From Bacillota bacterium (GTDB lineage Bacteria > Bacillota > Clostridia > Lachnospirales > Lachnospiraceae): a DNA stretch of 64,000 nucleotides. Position numbers and translations under genes: made by a program. Positions 35,993-44,238 of this stretch are shown piece after piece. Each line of letters opens with the position of its first letter. Within the stretch, counting starts at the first letter, position 1. The stretch is from contig JAEYFP010000051.1 of the NCBI GenBank assembly GCA_023402845.1, positions 1 through 64,000 of the forward strand, given 5' to 3'. The notes below the pieces were generated by a model. It ran no database searches, was not told the origin of the DNA, and saw only the letters and a list, made by a program, of their open reading frames with translations.

Positions 35993-36616
35993 ATGGGGAA
36001 GATCAATCGAGAGGACATGCTGGAGCTGACGCGGCGCATGACTTTAAAGAGAAATTGCTTCAGCCGGATTGCCGGTGCTTATTTTGATGAAGAGGGGTAT
36101 GTGGACGGAACATTTAATCAGCATTTTCAGAAGTTGTCGGGAAAAGACCGGCAGAGTAATCTTGATATTGCCAAGACGATCCCTTTTTCGGAGACGAACG
36201 TGCAGCTGAAAGAGGAGGCCTTTCGTCCGGAGGATGAAAAGCCGGGGAGTATGTGGACACTTCTTATGGCTCTTAAGGATTGTGAATTGAAGAATGATGC
36301 GCTGCTGGATGTGTTTTATGAAACCTTCGGAGAAAAATATAAGTCGTCAAAACCATATGCAGTCTATATTTTTTATGGGAATTATGATGTTCCGCTGAAG
36401 GGCAGTGATGGAGAAAGCCAGTGGGAATCAGAGGAAGTATATTCCTTTCTGATTGGTGCTGTCTGCCCTGTGAGCGGGGATTATGAGGCGGGAACTCCGG
36501 AATGCGGTTTCCTGTTCCCTGCGTTTAAGGATAGGAGCAGTGATTGCCACAGGATGGATGTCTATCAGGCGGAGGAATCAGATCAAAGAAGTATCAAGGA
36601 AATTCTGCTGGCATAG
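35993..36616 (+). CDS. DUF4317 family protein, apparently truncated
   Basis: 207 residues from ATG 35993 (AAAGGAG 9 bases upstream). It matches the N-terminal half of the DUF4317 family, common in Clostridia and of unknown function: INREDMLELTRRMTLKRNCFSRIAGAYFD at the start, MALKDCELKNDALLDVFYE, YAVYIFYGNYDVP, and CGFLFPAFKDRSSD. Family members I recall are about 400 residues, with a further domain after this point; here the protein ends soon after the PAFKDR motif. It could be a short subfamily or a gene broken by deletion. Longer N-terminal readings from 35912 lack a ribosome site. Confidence 0.7.
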   Translation: MGKINREDMLELTRRMTLKRNCFSRIAGAYFDEEGYVDGTFNQHFQKLSGKDRQSNLDIAKTIPFSETNVQLKEEAFRPEDEKPGSMWTLLMALKDCELKNDALLDVFYETFGEKYKSSKPYAVYIFYGNYDVPLKGSDGESQWESEEVYSFLIGAVCPVSGDYEAGTPECGFLFPAFKDRSSDCHRMDVYQAEESDQRSIKEILLA

Positions 36617-36641
36617 CCCACGAAGAAAGGATTGAAAAAAG

Positions 36642-36818
36642 ATGGAACCCAAGGAATATGTTGTTGAGATGATTGATGGTGATTACGCACACCTGCGCAG
36701 AACCGATCGGGAAGAGGAAGGGCTGAAGCTTGTTGCCAGAGCACTTCTGCCGGAGGCGATTGCAGAAGGAACCAGGCTGCATTATGAAATGCTGCAATAT
36801 GATTGTATTCCTTTTTAA
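36642..36818 (+). CDS. 58-residue protein, DUF3006-like
   Basis: Small frame MEPKEYVVEMIDGDYAHLRR...RALLPEAIAEGTRLHYEM ending at TAA 36816-36818. The pattern of V-x-x-I-x-GDYA...LP...EGT-x-L is that of DUF3006-type small beta-barrel proteins. AGAAAGG lies upstream with a somewhat long spacer. It ends a single base before the convergent AraC gene end. Small size lowers confidence, but the match to a known pattern and the low-redundancy sequence support a real gene. Confidence 0.55.
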   Translation: MEPKEYVVEMIDGDYAHLRRTDREEEGLKLVARALLPEAIAEGTRLHYEMLQYDCIPF

Positions 36819-36819
36819 A

Positions 36820-37782
36820 CTATTTAGATAATTGAGCGCGTCTCATTTCGTTTGGGGTACAGCCAAAGGTTTCCGCAAACGCCTTAAAAAAATTCCCCTT
36901 GCTTTGATATCCCACTTCTTTGGCGATCTCATCAATTCTCTTTGTCGTATCAGTTAATAGAGAAATAGATTTTTCCATTCTTATTGCTTTGATATATTCG
37001 TGGATTGTTTGGCCGGTAAGCTGTTGAAAAGCTCGTTGAAGGGTTTGCTTATTGATACCGATTGACTTTGCCAGATCATCAATCACCGGAGGTTGGGCAA
37101 AGGATTGGTTTAAGGTTTGTAATGCTGACTTAGCCGCATCTTTCGCTTTTAAGGTCAGTGTTGGTAAGCTTTCTAAATCAAAGGAAAGTGTGTAATCTAT
37201 TAACAGTCCGGCAGCTTCCAAAGCTTTCCCCTGAAAAAACAAAGAGAACGCTTCTCTGCTCATATCAGCGGACTTGATTTCTCTGCAAATATCAGCCAAT
37301 AAAGGAAGTGATACTTCCCTATTGTTTACTGCGTGAGCTGTACGGTTCCAAAGAAAATCTGTGAATACAGCACCGGTACATTCAAGAAACTGATCTGTTA
37401 TATAAACTGTAGAGGCTTTTTGTGCTTCGCCGGAAGAAAATCGCTTATACCATGGGCGTGGCAGAGTATTCACATAACAGAAAACTCCAAACCGAGCCTC
37501 GTTGCGCTCGGTTTTTTTCTGGTAATAGCTCAAAGCCATGTCCTCAATAAAGGTGATTTGAATGCTCTTTGCCTCGTAATAATACCGCTCTGTCAAATCT
37601 GTATGAAAAACAATATCTGTATCAATAAAACAGCAGGTTTCCGGATTCCCCCATACCTGAATATGCCCTGATGCAACTTCTTCTGGCGGCTCAAATAAAC
37701 ACCCATAGCGGATACTGGTCCGCTTCCATCCGCACTCTTCATATTGACGCAGCATGTCCGATACACTGTAAAAGCATTGCAT
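36820..37782 (-). CDS. AraC-family transcriptional regulator (YbtA-like context)
   Basis: 320-residue regulator. Seen: about 215 N-terminal residues of ligand-sensing domain, then an AraC-type double HTH (about 220-315) with PVIDDLAKSIGINKQTLQRAFQQLTG and IDEIAKEVGYQSKGNFFKAFAETFGCTPNEMRR. AGAGGG stands 8 bases upstream of its ATG. It is divergent from the ABC/MFS/ECF block; in yersiniabactin loci the equivalent AraC protein YbtA activates uptake genes when bound to the metallophore. A similar sensing role is inferred. The Glu/Asp-free recognition region offers no evidence on the ligand. Confidence 0.92.
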   Translation of the reverse strand: MQCFYSVSDMLRQYEECGWKRTSIRYGCLFEPPEEVASGHIQVWGNPETCCFIDTDIVFHTDLTERYYYEAKSIQITFIEDMALSYYQKKTERNEARFGVFCYVNTLPRPWYKRFSSGEAQKASTVYITDQFLECTGAVFTDFLWNRTAHAVNNREVSLPLLADICREIKSADMSREAFSLFFQGKALEAAGLLIDYTLSFDLESLPTLTLKAKDAAKSALQTLNQSFAQPPVIDDLAKSIGINKQTLQRAFQQLTGQTIHEYIKAIRMEKSISLLTDTTKRIDEIAKEVGYQSKGNFFKAFAETFGCTPNEMRRAQLSK

Positions 37783-37918
37783 ATACGTATCCCTCTTTCC
37801 GGGTTCTATTTTAGAATATATAGTACTGTTTAGGATAATATAAAAATTCTTATAATATACAAAAATCTTACATTATCAGTATAAATAGGCAAATAATAAA
37901 TGTCAATAGTATCTATAG

Positions 37919-37937
37919 AGTCCTGCGCTCGAGGACT
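37919..37937. promoter_or_regulatory. activator-site candidate AGTCCT-N7-AGGACT
   Basis: Perfect 6-bp inverted repeat with a 7-base spacer that ends exactly at the first base of the -35 element of the transporter promoter. That placement suits an activator of the AraC type, although AraC proteins more often bind direct repeats. Confidence 0.45.
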
Positions 37938-37965
37938 TGAATCGTAATTTAACAAATGCTATACT
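37937..37965 (+). promoter_or_regulatory. sigma-A promoter of the ABC/MFS/ECF block
   Basis: TTGAAT (37937-37942), 17-base spacer, TATACT (37960-37965) with the extended -10 dinucleotide TG at 37958-37959 region (TGCTATACT). Start of transcription would be near 37972. Confidence 0.6.
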
Positions 37966-38003
37966 CCTCTTGGTTAGATTTGTCTAACTCGAAAAAGAGG
38001 AGG
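37964..38003 (+). promoter_or_regulatory. nested inverted repeats overlapping the ribosome site
   Basis: GTTAGA-TTTG-TCTAAC (37973-37988) is a perfect 6-bp hairpin. Outside it CTCCTCTT (37964-37971) is the exact complement of AAGAGGAG (37995-38002), which contains the ribosome site for ATG 38011. If RNA starts upstream of 37964 the site would be sequestered; with the predicted start near 37972 only the inner hairpin is transcribed. Confidence 0.45.
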
Positions 38004-38010
38004 CGTATAG

Positions 38011-39828
38011 ATGAATGAAAAAAGGCCTGTTTTATCCAGGCTCTTTGATATTGCAGCTGAGGGAAAGGGGAAACTGGTGCTTAGCTGTACGTTAATGTCC
38101 CTTGGCACGCTTTGCGGTATGATACCCTACTTATCTGTTTATCATATCGCCCGGCTTCTGCTTCCAAAGGCGGGACAAGGCGATATCTCCGGCGGGATTT
38201 TACTGTGGAGTATTGCAGCCGCTATCAGCATATTGCTCAACACAATTTTATCCTTTTTCGGAAGCTTTGGCGCACATAAGGTTGCCTTCCGTGTACTGTA
38301 CGGAATTCGAATCCGGGTTATGGAGCATATGGGGCGCTTGCCGATGGGGTTTTTTACAGAGCATACTACGGGCAGCGTGCAAAAGACCATGGATGACAGC
38401 ATCGAGAAAATCGAAATATTCATCGCTCATTTGCTGCCGGATCTGATTGGATCGGCGTGTGCCGTCTTAGCGCTGCTGTTTGGCCTTGGCAGTCTGAATT
38501 TGTGGCTGGCACTGGCAGTTGTTGTTGCTGTTATCATTGCATGTGCCCTGCAGCTTTCCGTATGGGGAGGGAGCCGGGGACAGGATATTTTGACCGGTCT
38601 TGCAACGGTATCGGGACAAATGACGGGAGCATTTTCGGAATATGTACAGGGAATTGCCGAGGTGAAGCTGTTTGGCCTGACGGGCACCATCACCAGAGGA
38701 CTTAGCGACACCACAAAGAAATACGGCAATTGGGAAATGAAGCTCTACAAGAGGGTGGCTCCGTTTTACGAGGGCTATAAAACAATGATCCTTTCCTTGC
38801 TGGCAGTTGTGGTACCGGTCGGTACGTTCTTGATTTGGCGTGGTCCCGGGAATACATCGGTTTTATTATCGGTTATTATGGGATTGATATTGATACCTGC
38901 CATTTGCGCTCCGCTTATGGAGCTTGTCAACTACGGTACCCGTATGGGAGAAATTACCGTTGCGCTACATAACATCGACGAAATCACGCGTATGGAGCCG
39001 GTGCCCGAACCGGTCAGCCCCAAAGTACCGGAGTCTTTTAATGTCCAATTTCATGACGTGTCCTTTTCCTATCAGGATACGGCCGATCCCTTTCATACGC
39101 TGGCGCTGAACCACATCAGCTTCACCGCTCCGCAAAAGCAGCTGACCGCCTTAGTGGGACCGTCCGGCGGAGGCAAAAGCACGATTGGACAGCTTATTTC
39201 CCGGTTTTGGGATATCACCTCGGGAAAGATTACTATTGGCGGTGTGGATATCCGGGATATCATGCCCTCTCGCCTGATGGAATATGTGTCGTTTGTATTT
39301 CAGGATACAACCATATTTTCAGATACTGTGTACGGCAATATTACCATGAACAGACCTTTGGACAAAGAACAGGTGATTGCCGCTGCCAGGGCCGCCCGAT
39401 GTCATGAGTTTATTATGCGGCTGCCAAAGGGATACGATACCGTAATCGGCAGCGGCGGCGTTGGACTTTCCGGTGGAGAAGCACAGCGTCTGGCTATTGC
39501 ACGAGTCATTTTAAAGGATTCACCCATCGTTGTGTTAGATGAAGCATTGGCCTATTCAGATGCCGAGAATGAAAACCTTATTCAGCAGGCAATTGATCAA
39601 TTAATTGAAGACCGGACGGTGCTCATTATCGCCCATCGGTTACCAAGCATCCAAAGGGCTGATCAAATTCTGGTGCTCAGCCGGGGCGAGATTCGGGAAA
39701 CAGGTACACATGACACTCTGATGCGGCAGGACACCTTATATAAGGAACTTTGGATGCTTCAAAACGAGGTCGACACATGGAGTATCGAAAAAGACATTAC
39801 TAAGCGGAAAAGGAGCGAAGCCATATGA
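38011..39828 (+). CDS. ABC transporter permease-ATPase fusion (YbtP/IrtA-like half)
   Basis: 605-residue half-transporter. Seen: six transmembrane helices (about residues 20-310) with ABC exporter-type architecture, then an ATPase domain with Walker A GPSGGGKST, Q-loop FVFQDTTIFSD, signature LSGGEAQR, Walker B IVVLDEALAYSD and switch His in IIAHRLP. The DEALAYSDAEN variant of the D-loop resembles that of YbtP/Q-type siderophore importers, which are exporter-fold proteins that import. GAGGAGG precedes ATG. It overlaps the next gene by ATGA and should form a heterodimer with it. Confidence 0.9.
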   Translation: MNEKRPVLSRLFDIAAEGKGKLVLSCTLMSLGTLCGMIPYLSVYHIARLLLPKAGQGDISGGILLWSIAAAISILLNTILSFFGSFGAHKVAFRVLYGIRIRVMEHMGRLPMGFFTEHTTGSVQKTMDDSIEKIEIFIAHLLPDLIGSACAVLALLFGLGSLNLWLALAVVVAVIIACALQLSVWGGSRGQDILTGLATVSGQMTGAFSEYVQGIAEVKLFGLTGTITRGLSDTTKKYGNWEMKLYKRVAPFYEGYKTMILSLLAVVVPVGTFLIWRGPGNTSVLLSVIMGLILIPAICAPLMELVNYGTRMGEITVALHNIDEITRMEPVPEPVSPKVPESFNVQFHDVSFSYQDTADPFHTLALNHISFTAPQKQLTALVGPSGGGKSTIGQLISRFWDITSGKITIGGVDIRDIMPSRLMEYVSFVFQDTTIFSDTVYGNITMNRPLDKEQVIAAARAARCHEFIMRLPKGYDTVIGSGGVGLSGGEAQRLAIARVILKDSPIVVLDEALAYSDAENENLIQQAIDQLIEDRTVLIIAHRLPSIQRADQILVLSRGEIRETGTHDTLMRQDTLYKELWMLQNEVDTWSIEKDITKRKRSEAI

Positions 39829-41600
39829 AACAAGTATTGAAGAAATTGACATTTGGTCATCCGATGCATTTGGCTCGCCCTGCGGTATGGCTTTTCCTTG
39901 AGGACTTTTTCAATTTGTTTCCCGCCATTATCATCTATGTCGTCATTAACATGGTTGCGGGAGCATTTGGGGAGCCAGATTCCCTGAACTTTCGAATGCT
40001 GTGGATTACATCAGGTGTTTTAGGGGTTCTGGCGCTGGTTCAGTTTGTAATTGGATACTTTGCTTACAGTAACAGCTTCTTGCCATCAGCGGAGCATACG
40101 GCAGAGAATCGTATTTCATTTGTAAAAAAGCTGCGCCGTTTACCCCTTGGTTTTTTCTCGGGTAAGGAAAAAGGCGAGTTGATCAACAACTTTGCAGGAG
40201 ATTTTGTCAACATTCAGCAGGCTATGACCGGCACACTTTCCGGGTTGTTCAGCATAGTTCTCTCCTGCGTGCTTACGTCAATTTTTATGTTTATTTTCAA
40301 TCCGCTGATGGCGGCGGCGTTTTACATCTCACTGCCTGTTGCGGCAATCATTTTAACAGCATCCATGAAAACGCTGGACCGAAATGCCGCCTGCATCGCG
40401 CTGGCCAGAGATAAGGCGGCAACTAACCTCAATGAGTATTTGGGCGGTATGAAAACGCTGAAAAGCTATAACCAGACCGGAGAAGGCTTTTTAAAGCTGA
40501 AAACCGCATATCATCACCTGATGGAAACTTATATCAAAGTAGAAAGCGGCTCCGGCAGCCTGATACGTTTATGCACCTCTATCGTACAGTTCGGTCTGCC
40601 CCTGATGTGTATGGCAGGGGGCTACCTGCTGATGGGCGGTTCCCTCACAGCCGTGGAATTTATCAGCATCATTATTATCGGCACCAAGATATTGACGCCG
40701 GTGATTACGGCGGTTAGCAATATGATGATGCTGAGAAATAACTATGTTTCGGCAAAAAGGCTGGATAACACCATGCAGGAGCCGGAAATGTCAGGAGATG
40801 GAAAGCCGGGAGATAATCCCGAAATTCGCTTTGACCATGTGAACTTTTCTTATACCGAGGGCGCAGAGTGGGTTTTGAAGGATATTTCCTTTGAAATTTG
40901 CCGCGGTGGTCTAACCGCTATCGTAGGACCTTCCGGCAGCGGAAAATCCACTATCCTGCGGCTGCTTACACGGTTTTGGGATGTGAGTGAAGGAACAATT
41001 TTAATTGACGGAAAAGCCCTTTCCTCCTTGATCCCGGAGTTGTGGCAGGAGAAGGTATCCATGGTATTGCAGGATGTTTATCTATTCAACGAAACCATTC
41101 GAGAGAATATCCTTTTTGGCAGAAAGGATGCCAGTGAGGAGGAGATGATGGAAGCTGCTGAGCAAGCAGGCTGTCACGATTTTATTATGGCACTTCCGGA
41201 CGGGTATGACACCATGGTAGGCGAAGGCGGCAGTACGCTGTCCGGTGGAGAAAAGCAGCGAATATCCATCGCGAGGGCGCTCCTTAAGAAGGCGCCGGTG
41301 CTCTTGCTGGATGAACCGACTGCCAGTCTGGATGCCGGAAATGAAGCTCTTGTACAACGGGCAATCGGCGAGCTTGTGAAGGATACCACAGTGATCATGA
41401 TTGCTCACCGGCTAAAGACAGTGCAGAATGCGGATCGAATTCTCGTGCTGGAGGATGGGCAGCTGAAGGAGCAAGGCACGCACCAGGGGCTTCTCTCGCA
41501 GGGAGGCTTATATGCAAAGCTTTGGAATATGCAGCAGAAATCCCTGGACTGGAACTTTCGGGGCAAAACTCCAGCCACCGTAGCAGGTAAAGGCCTATGA
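39825..41600 (+). CDS. ABC transporter permease-ATPase fusion (YbtQ/IrtB-like half)
   Basis: 591-residue partner of the preceding protein. Seen: exporter-type membrane domain (six helices within about 20-310), Walker A GPSGSGKST, MVLQDVYLFNETIRENILFG, signature LSGGEKQR, Walker B LLLDEPTASLD, switch His in MIAHRLK. Its D-loop is conventional while its partner's is not, as expected of an asymmetric heterodimer. Starts by ATGA overlap with the first half and ends in ATGA overlap with the MFS gene, so the three are translationally coupled. Confidence 0.9.
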   Translation: MKQVLKKLTFGHPMHLARPAVWLFLEDFFNLFPAIIIYVVINMVAGAFGEPDSLNFRMLWITSGVLGVLALVQFVIGYFAYSNSFLPSAEHTAENRISFVKKLRRLPLGFFSGKEKGELINNFAGDFVNIQQAMTGTLSGLFSIVLSCVLTSIFMFIFNPLMAAAFYISLPVAAIILTASMKTLDRNAACIALARDKAATNLNEYLGGMKTLKSYNQTGEGFLKLKTAYHHLMETYIKVESGSGSLIRLCTSIVQFGLPLMCMAGGYLLMGGSLTAVEFISIIIIGTKILTPVITAVSNMMMLRNNYVSAKRLDNTMQEPEMSGDGKPGDNPEIRFDHVNFSYTEGAEWVLKDISFEICRGGLTAIVGPSGSGKSTILRLLTRFWDVSEGTILIDGKALSSLIPELWQEKVSMVLQDVYLFNETIRENILFGRKDASEEEMMEAAEQAGCHDFIMALPDGYDTMVGEGGSTLSGGEKQRISIARALLKKAPVLLLDEPTASLDAGNEALVQRAIGELVKDTTVIMIAHRLKTVQNADRILVLEDGQLKEQGTHQGLLSQGGLYAKLWNMQQKSLDWNFRGKTPATVAGKGL

Positions 41601-42826
41601 AAGAGAAGTGGAAAAAACGCTTTGCCATTATCTATACGGGACAGGCATTGTCCATTATTGGTTCCGCCGCTGTTCAATTTGCGATTGTTTGGTATCTGAC
41701 CTTGAGAACGGAATCCTCTCTGACCCTAACCACAGCAGCCATTGTTGGGTATCTGCCTACAGCGCTGTTGGGCCCGTTTGCCGGTGTATGGATTGACCGC
41801 TATAACAGGCGGACTGTGATGATGCTGGCGGATGGCTTGACGGCGCTTTCCAGTACTATACTGGCGCTTGTATTCCTGTTTTATGGAGATGCGCCGATAT
41901 GGTTTATCTATCTCATCCTGTTTTTGCGCGGCGTGGGGTCAACCTTTCATGATCCTGCCATGCGGGCTGCAATTCCGACACTGGTACCGACTGAGCAGCT
42001 TACAAAGGCAGGCGGCTGGGGAAATCTAATTTCTTCCGGCAGCAACATGCTGGGGCCAATGCTGGGAGCCGTACTGATGGAAGCTATCCCCATTGCGGCC
42101 GTCATGCAGGTGGATCTATTGGGAGCGGTATTCGCTATTCTTTGCCTATGCTTTGTGAAAATCCCCGATATCCCCCGTCAGAACGAAAAGCTTCACCTCT
42201 TTCTGGATATGAAGCAAGGCATCCGGGCTCTGACCGGCAATAAGCTGCTGATGGCAGCTCTGCCCTCTGTTGTTATGGTTGGTATCTTGTTTATGCCGCT
42301 CAACTCTCTGTTCCCTCTGCTTGTACGGATGCATTTTAGAGGCGGTGCATTGCAAAACGGCTTTGTTGATGTGTTTTTCGCCTCAGGGATGCTGCTTTCC
42401 TCCTTTTTGCTTGGAATGTGGGGCGGTATGAAGCGGAAATTTTTAATGGTTTCGTTATCCGTCATTGTCCTTGGAATCGCCACTGCCATAGGCGGCATTC
42501 TCCCATCCGCCGGGTTCTGGGCATTGCTCCTATGTGTGTTCATTATGGGAAGCATGGCGACCTTTTTCAATGTCCCGTTTTGGGCATATGCACAGGAAAC
42601 GACACCCCCGGAACTATCGGGAAAGGCTATGTCCCTGCTGCTGACTGTCTTTACCATAGCAAATCCAATTGGGCTTGCCGCAGCAGGGCCGCTCAGCAGT
42701 ATGACAGGCATAAGCCTCTGGTTTTTCTATTCAGGCATTGCATTGATTGTTGTAGGGTTTGTCTGTATACTGCGTACACGAAATCCTGAAAGTGCGTTTT
42801 TAGCGCAAAAGAACACGATTGCATAA
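41597..42826 (+). CDS. MFS transporter (YbtX-like position)
   Basis: 409-residue major facilitator with about 12 hydrophobic segments. Seen: the loop 2-3 motif GPFAGVWIDRYNRRTVM with the conserved Asp-Arg, and a repeated half after a charged central loop (PRQNEKLHLFLDMKQGIR). The type resembles macrolide-efflux/EntS-like MFS proteins that accompany siderophore genes. Coupling by ATGA to the YbtQ-like gene places it in the same function: export of a ligand or metal-free chelator, or uptake support. The role is inferred from locus order alone. Confidence 0.88.
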   Translation: MKEKWKKRFAIIYTGQALSIIGSAAVQFAIVWYLTLRTESSLTLTTAAIVGYLPTALLGPFAGVWIDRYNRRTVMMLADGLTALSSTILALVFLFYGDAPIWFIYLILFLRGVGSTFHDPAMRAAIPTLVPTEQLTKAGGWGNLISSGSNMLGPMLGAVLMEAIPIAAVMQVDLLGAVFAILCLCFVKIPDIPRQNEKLHLFLDMKQGIRALTGNKLLMAALPSVVMVGILFMPLNSLFPLLVRMHFRGGALQNGFVDVFFASGMLLSSFLLGMWGGMKRKFLMVSLSVIVLGIATAIGGILPSAGFWALLLCVFIMGSMATFFNVPFWAYAQETTPPELSGKAMSLLLTVFTIANPIGLAAAGPLSSMTGISLWFFYSGIALIVVGFVCILRTRNPESAFLAQKNTIA

Positions 42827-42839
42827 GCTTTTGGAATTC

Positions 42840-42855
42840 CAGTCTAATAAGACTG
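42840..42855 (+). promoter_or_regulatory. small intercistronic hairpin between the MFS and ECF genes
   Basis: CAGTCT-AATA-AGACTG, a perfect 6-bp stem with a 4-base loop, followed by TATTC and not by a T tract. It separates the coupled ABC/MFS set from the coupled ECF set. Confidence 0.35.
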
Positions 42856-42892
42856 TATTCTATAAAACACTCATAAAAAAAGGAGATTAATT

Positions 42893-43504
42893 ATGAATAT
42901 TGAACGTAAATTTATTGACCTTAAGGAATTGGTTTTAAGCGTCCTTCTTAGCTGCCTTATACTTGTTATTGCTCTGATCACAGTTGTCCCCATGAGCACA
43001 AACCTGAAAGCGCTTTATTTTATCAGTGCGGGTATCCCCGCTATCATAACCGGCATTGCCTATGTGCTTATGACAGCAAAAAGTCCGCGCATCGGCACGT
43101 ATTGTATTCTGCCATTTGTCTTTACTGTTTACTATATCATTTCTGGCACACTATCAACGGCACTGTTTTTTTTCATTGCAGGCATACTCAGCGAGCTTGT
43201 TATGATTGGCGGCCGGGATAAAAAATGGCGCCCTCTTGTTCCCTGGTTTCTCAATTGGCTGACTTATACCTATGGAGGAACACTGGTATATCTGCTGATG
43301 AGAGATTCGCTTTTGAAAACCTATATGGGACTTGGTATGGATGAAACTACGGCACTTGCAACAATGGATACCATTTTTTCGGTTTATACTGCGCCTGTCA
43401 ATGTTCTTATTGCCGCGGTTTGCTGTCTTGCCATGGCGACAGTTGGGTATCTCATTGGTATCAAAGTTCTGAAGAAATATTTCAAAACGGCGGGGATTGC
43501 ATGA
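42893..43504 (+). CDS. ECF transporter S component, MptD/Trep_Strep family
   Basis: 203-residue membrane protein with about five or six helices (IVLALITVVPMSTNL-type start, then repeated hydrophobic blocks such as LYFISAGIPAIITGIAYVLM). Its features match the MptD-family putative ECF substrate-binding subunit. S components bind the vitamin, metal or other small ligand and topple in the membrane during transport. AAAGGAG precedes ATG 42893. It is coupled by ATGA to the T subunit. Substrate is unknown; the metallophore-like neighbours suggest a metal complex. Confidence 0.85.
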   Translation: MNIERKFIDLKELVLSVLLSCLILVIALITVVPMSTNLKALYFISAGIPAIITGIAYVLMTAKSPRIGTYCILPFVFTVYYIISGTLSTALFFFIAGILSELVMIGGRDKKWRPLVPWFLNWLTYTYGGTLVYLLMRDSLLKTYMGLGMDETTALATMDTIFSVYTAPVNVLIAAVCCLAMATVGYLIGIKVLKKYFKTAGIA

Positions 43505-44238
43505 GTGCAGCAAAGCGGGAGGTTCAGATTGATCCGCGAGTTTATCTGGCGCTCATATTAACCGGAAGTATCGCAACAATTTATATACATACGGAATATG
43601 GCATGGCAGTGATGTTTGCTGTTTCTTTGCTTTGGCAGCTCATCGCCGCTAAGGGTAAGGGATTTTTCGGATATATTTTTACTTATCTGTTTCTGTTCGG
43701 GATCGCCCACGCAGCAATCTGGTGGGTTTCCGGAAATGCTGGAAATACAACAGCGGTCACGCTTGCGTCATTTGGGGTATCGGGGCGTAAAGCTCTGATA
43801 CCGCTCATGTTTGCGATTCTGCTTGCACGAACCCCAACCGGCTCATTTATGGGTGCTTTGAATGCCATGAAGATTCCGAAGACAGTAAGTATTGGCGTTG
43901 CAATTGGGCTTCGTTTTTTCCCTACGGTTGCTCAGGAATACCGGCAGATTCGTAATGCACAGCGTTTCAGAGGCGTTGGCATTGGTTTTTGGAATACTCT
44001 TTTCCATTTACCAAAGGTTCTGGAATACATCCTGCTGCCTCTGATTGTCCGTATTGTTCGAATTTCAGAGGAATTGTCTGCGTCTGTAACAGTGAGGGGT
44101 GTGCGCTTTAACAATCAGATTATAAGCTATCGTCCCGTTCATATTTGTGGAAAGGATATGGCTTTGTTTGGCGGAACGCTAGCCCTTTATGTGCTGATTT
44201 TTCTATCCGACCGTTATATGCTTGGGGTGCTGACATGA
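43501..44238 (+). CDS. ECF transporter transmembrane T component (EcfT)
   Basis: 245-residue membrane protein. Seen: several N-terminal helices from about residue 15, a conserved AIGLRFFPTVAQEYRQIRNAQRFRG stretch, and a second Arg-containing coupling motif, SASVTVRGVRF, corresponding to the Ala-Arg-Gly type motifs by which EcfT contacts the ATPases. ATG 43501 overlaps the S gene as ATGA; an upstream in-frame start at 43420 lies inside the S gene without a ribosome site. It links the S protein to the fused ATPase. Confidence 0.9.
   Translation: MSAAKREVQIDPRVYLALILTGSIATIYIHTEYGMAVMFAVSLLWQLIAAKGKGFFGYIFTYLFLFGIAHAAIWWVSGNAGNTTAVTLASFGVSGRKALIPLMFAILLARTPTGSFMGALNAMKIPKTVSIGVAIGLRFFPTVAQEYRQIRNAQRFRGVGIGFWNTLFHLPKVLEYILLPLIVRIVRISEELSASVTVRGVRFNNQIISYRPVHICGKDMALFGGTLALYVLIFLSDRYMLGVLT

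Noticed and set aside
43004..43017. A cre-like sequence (TGAAAGCGCTTTA) suggesting CcpA control
   Set aside because: It lies in the middle of the ECF S gene, far from a promoter, and is best explained as coding sequence.
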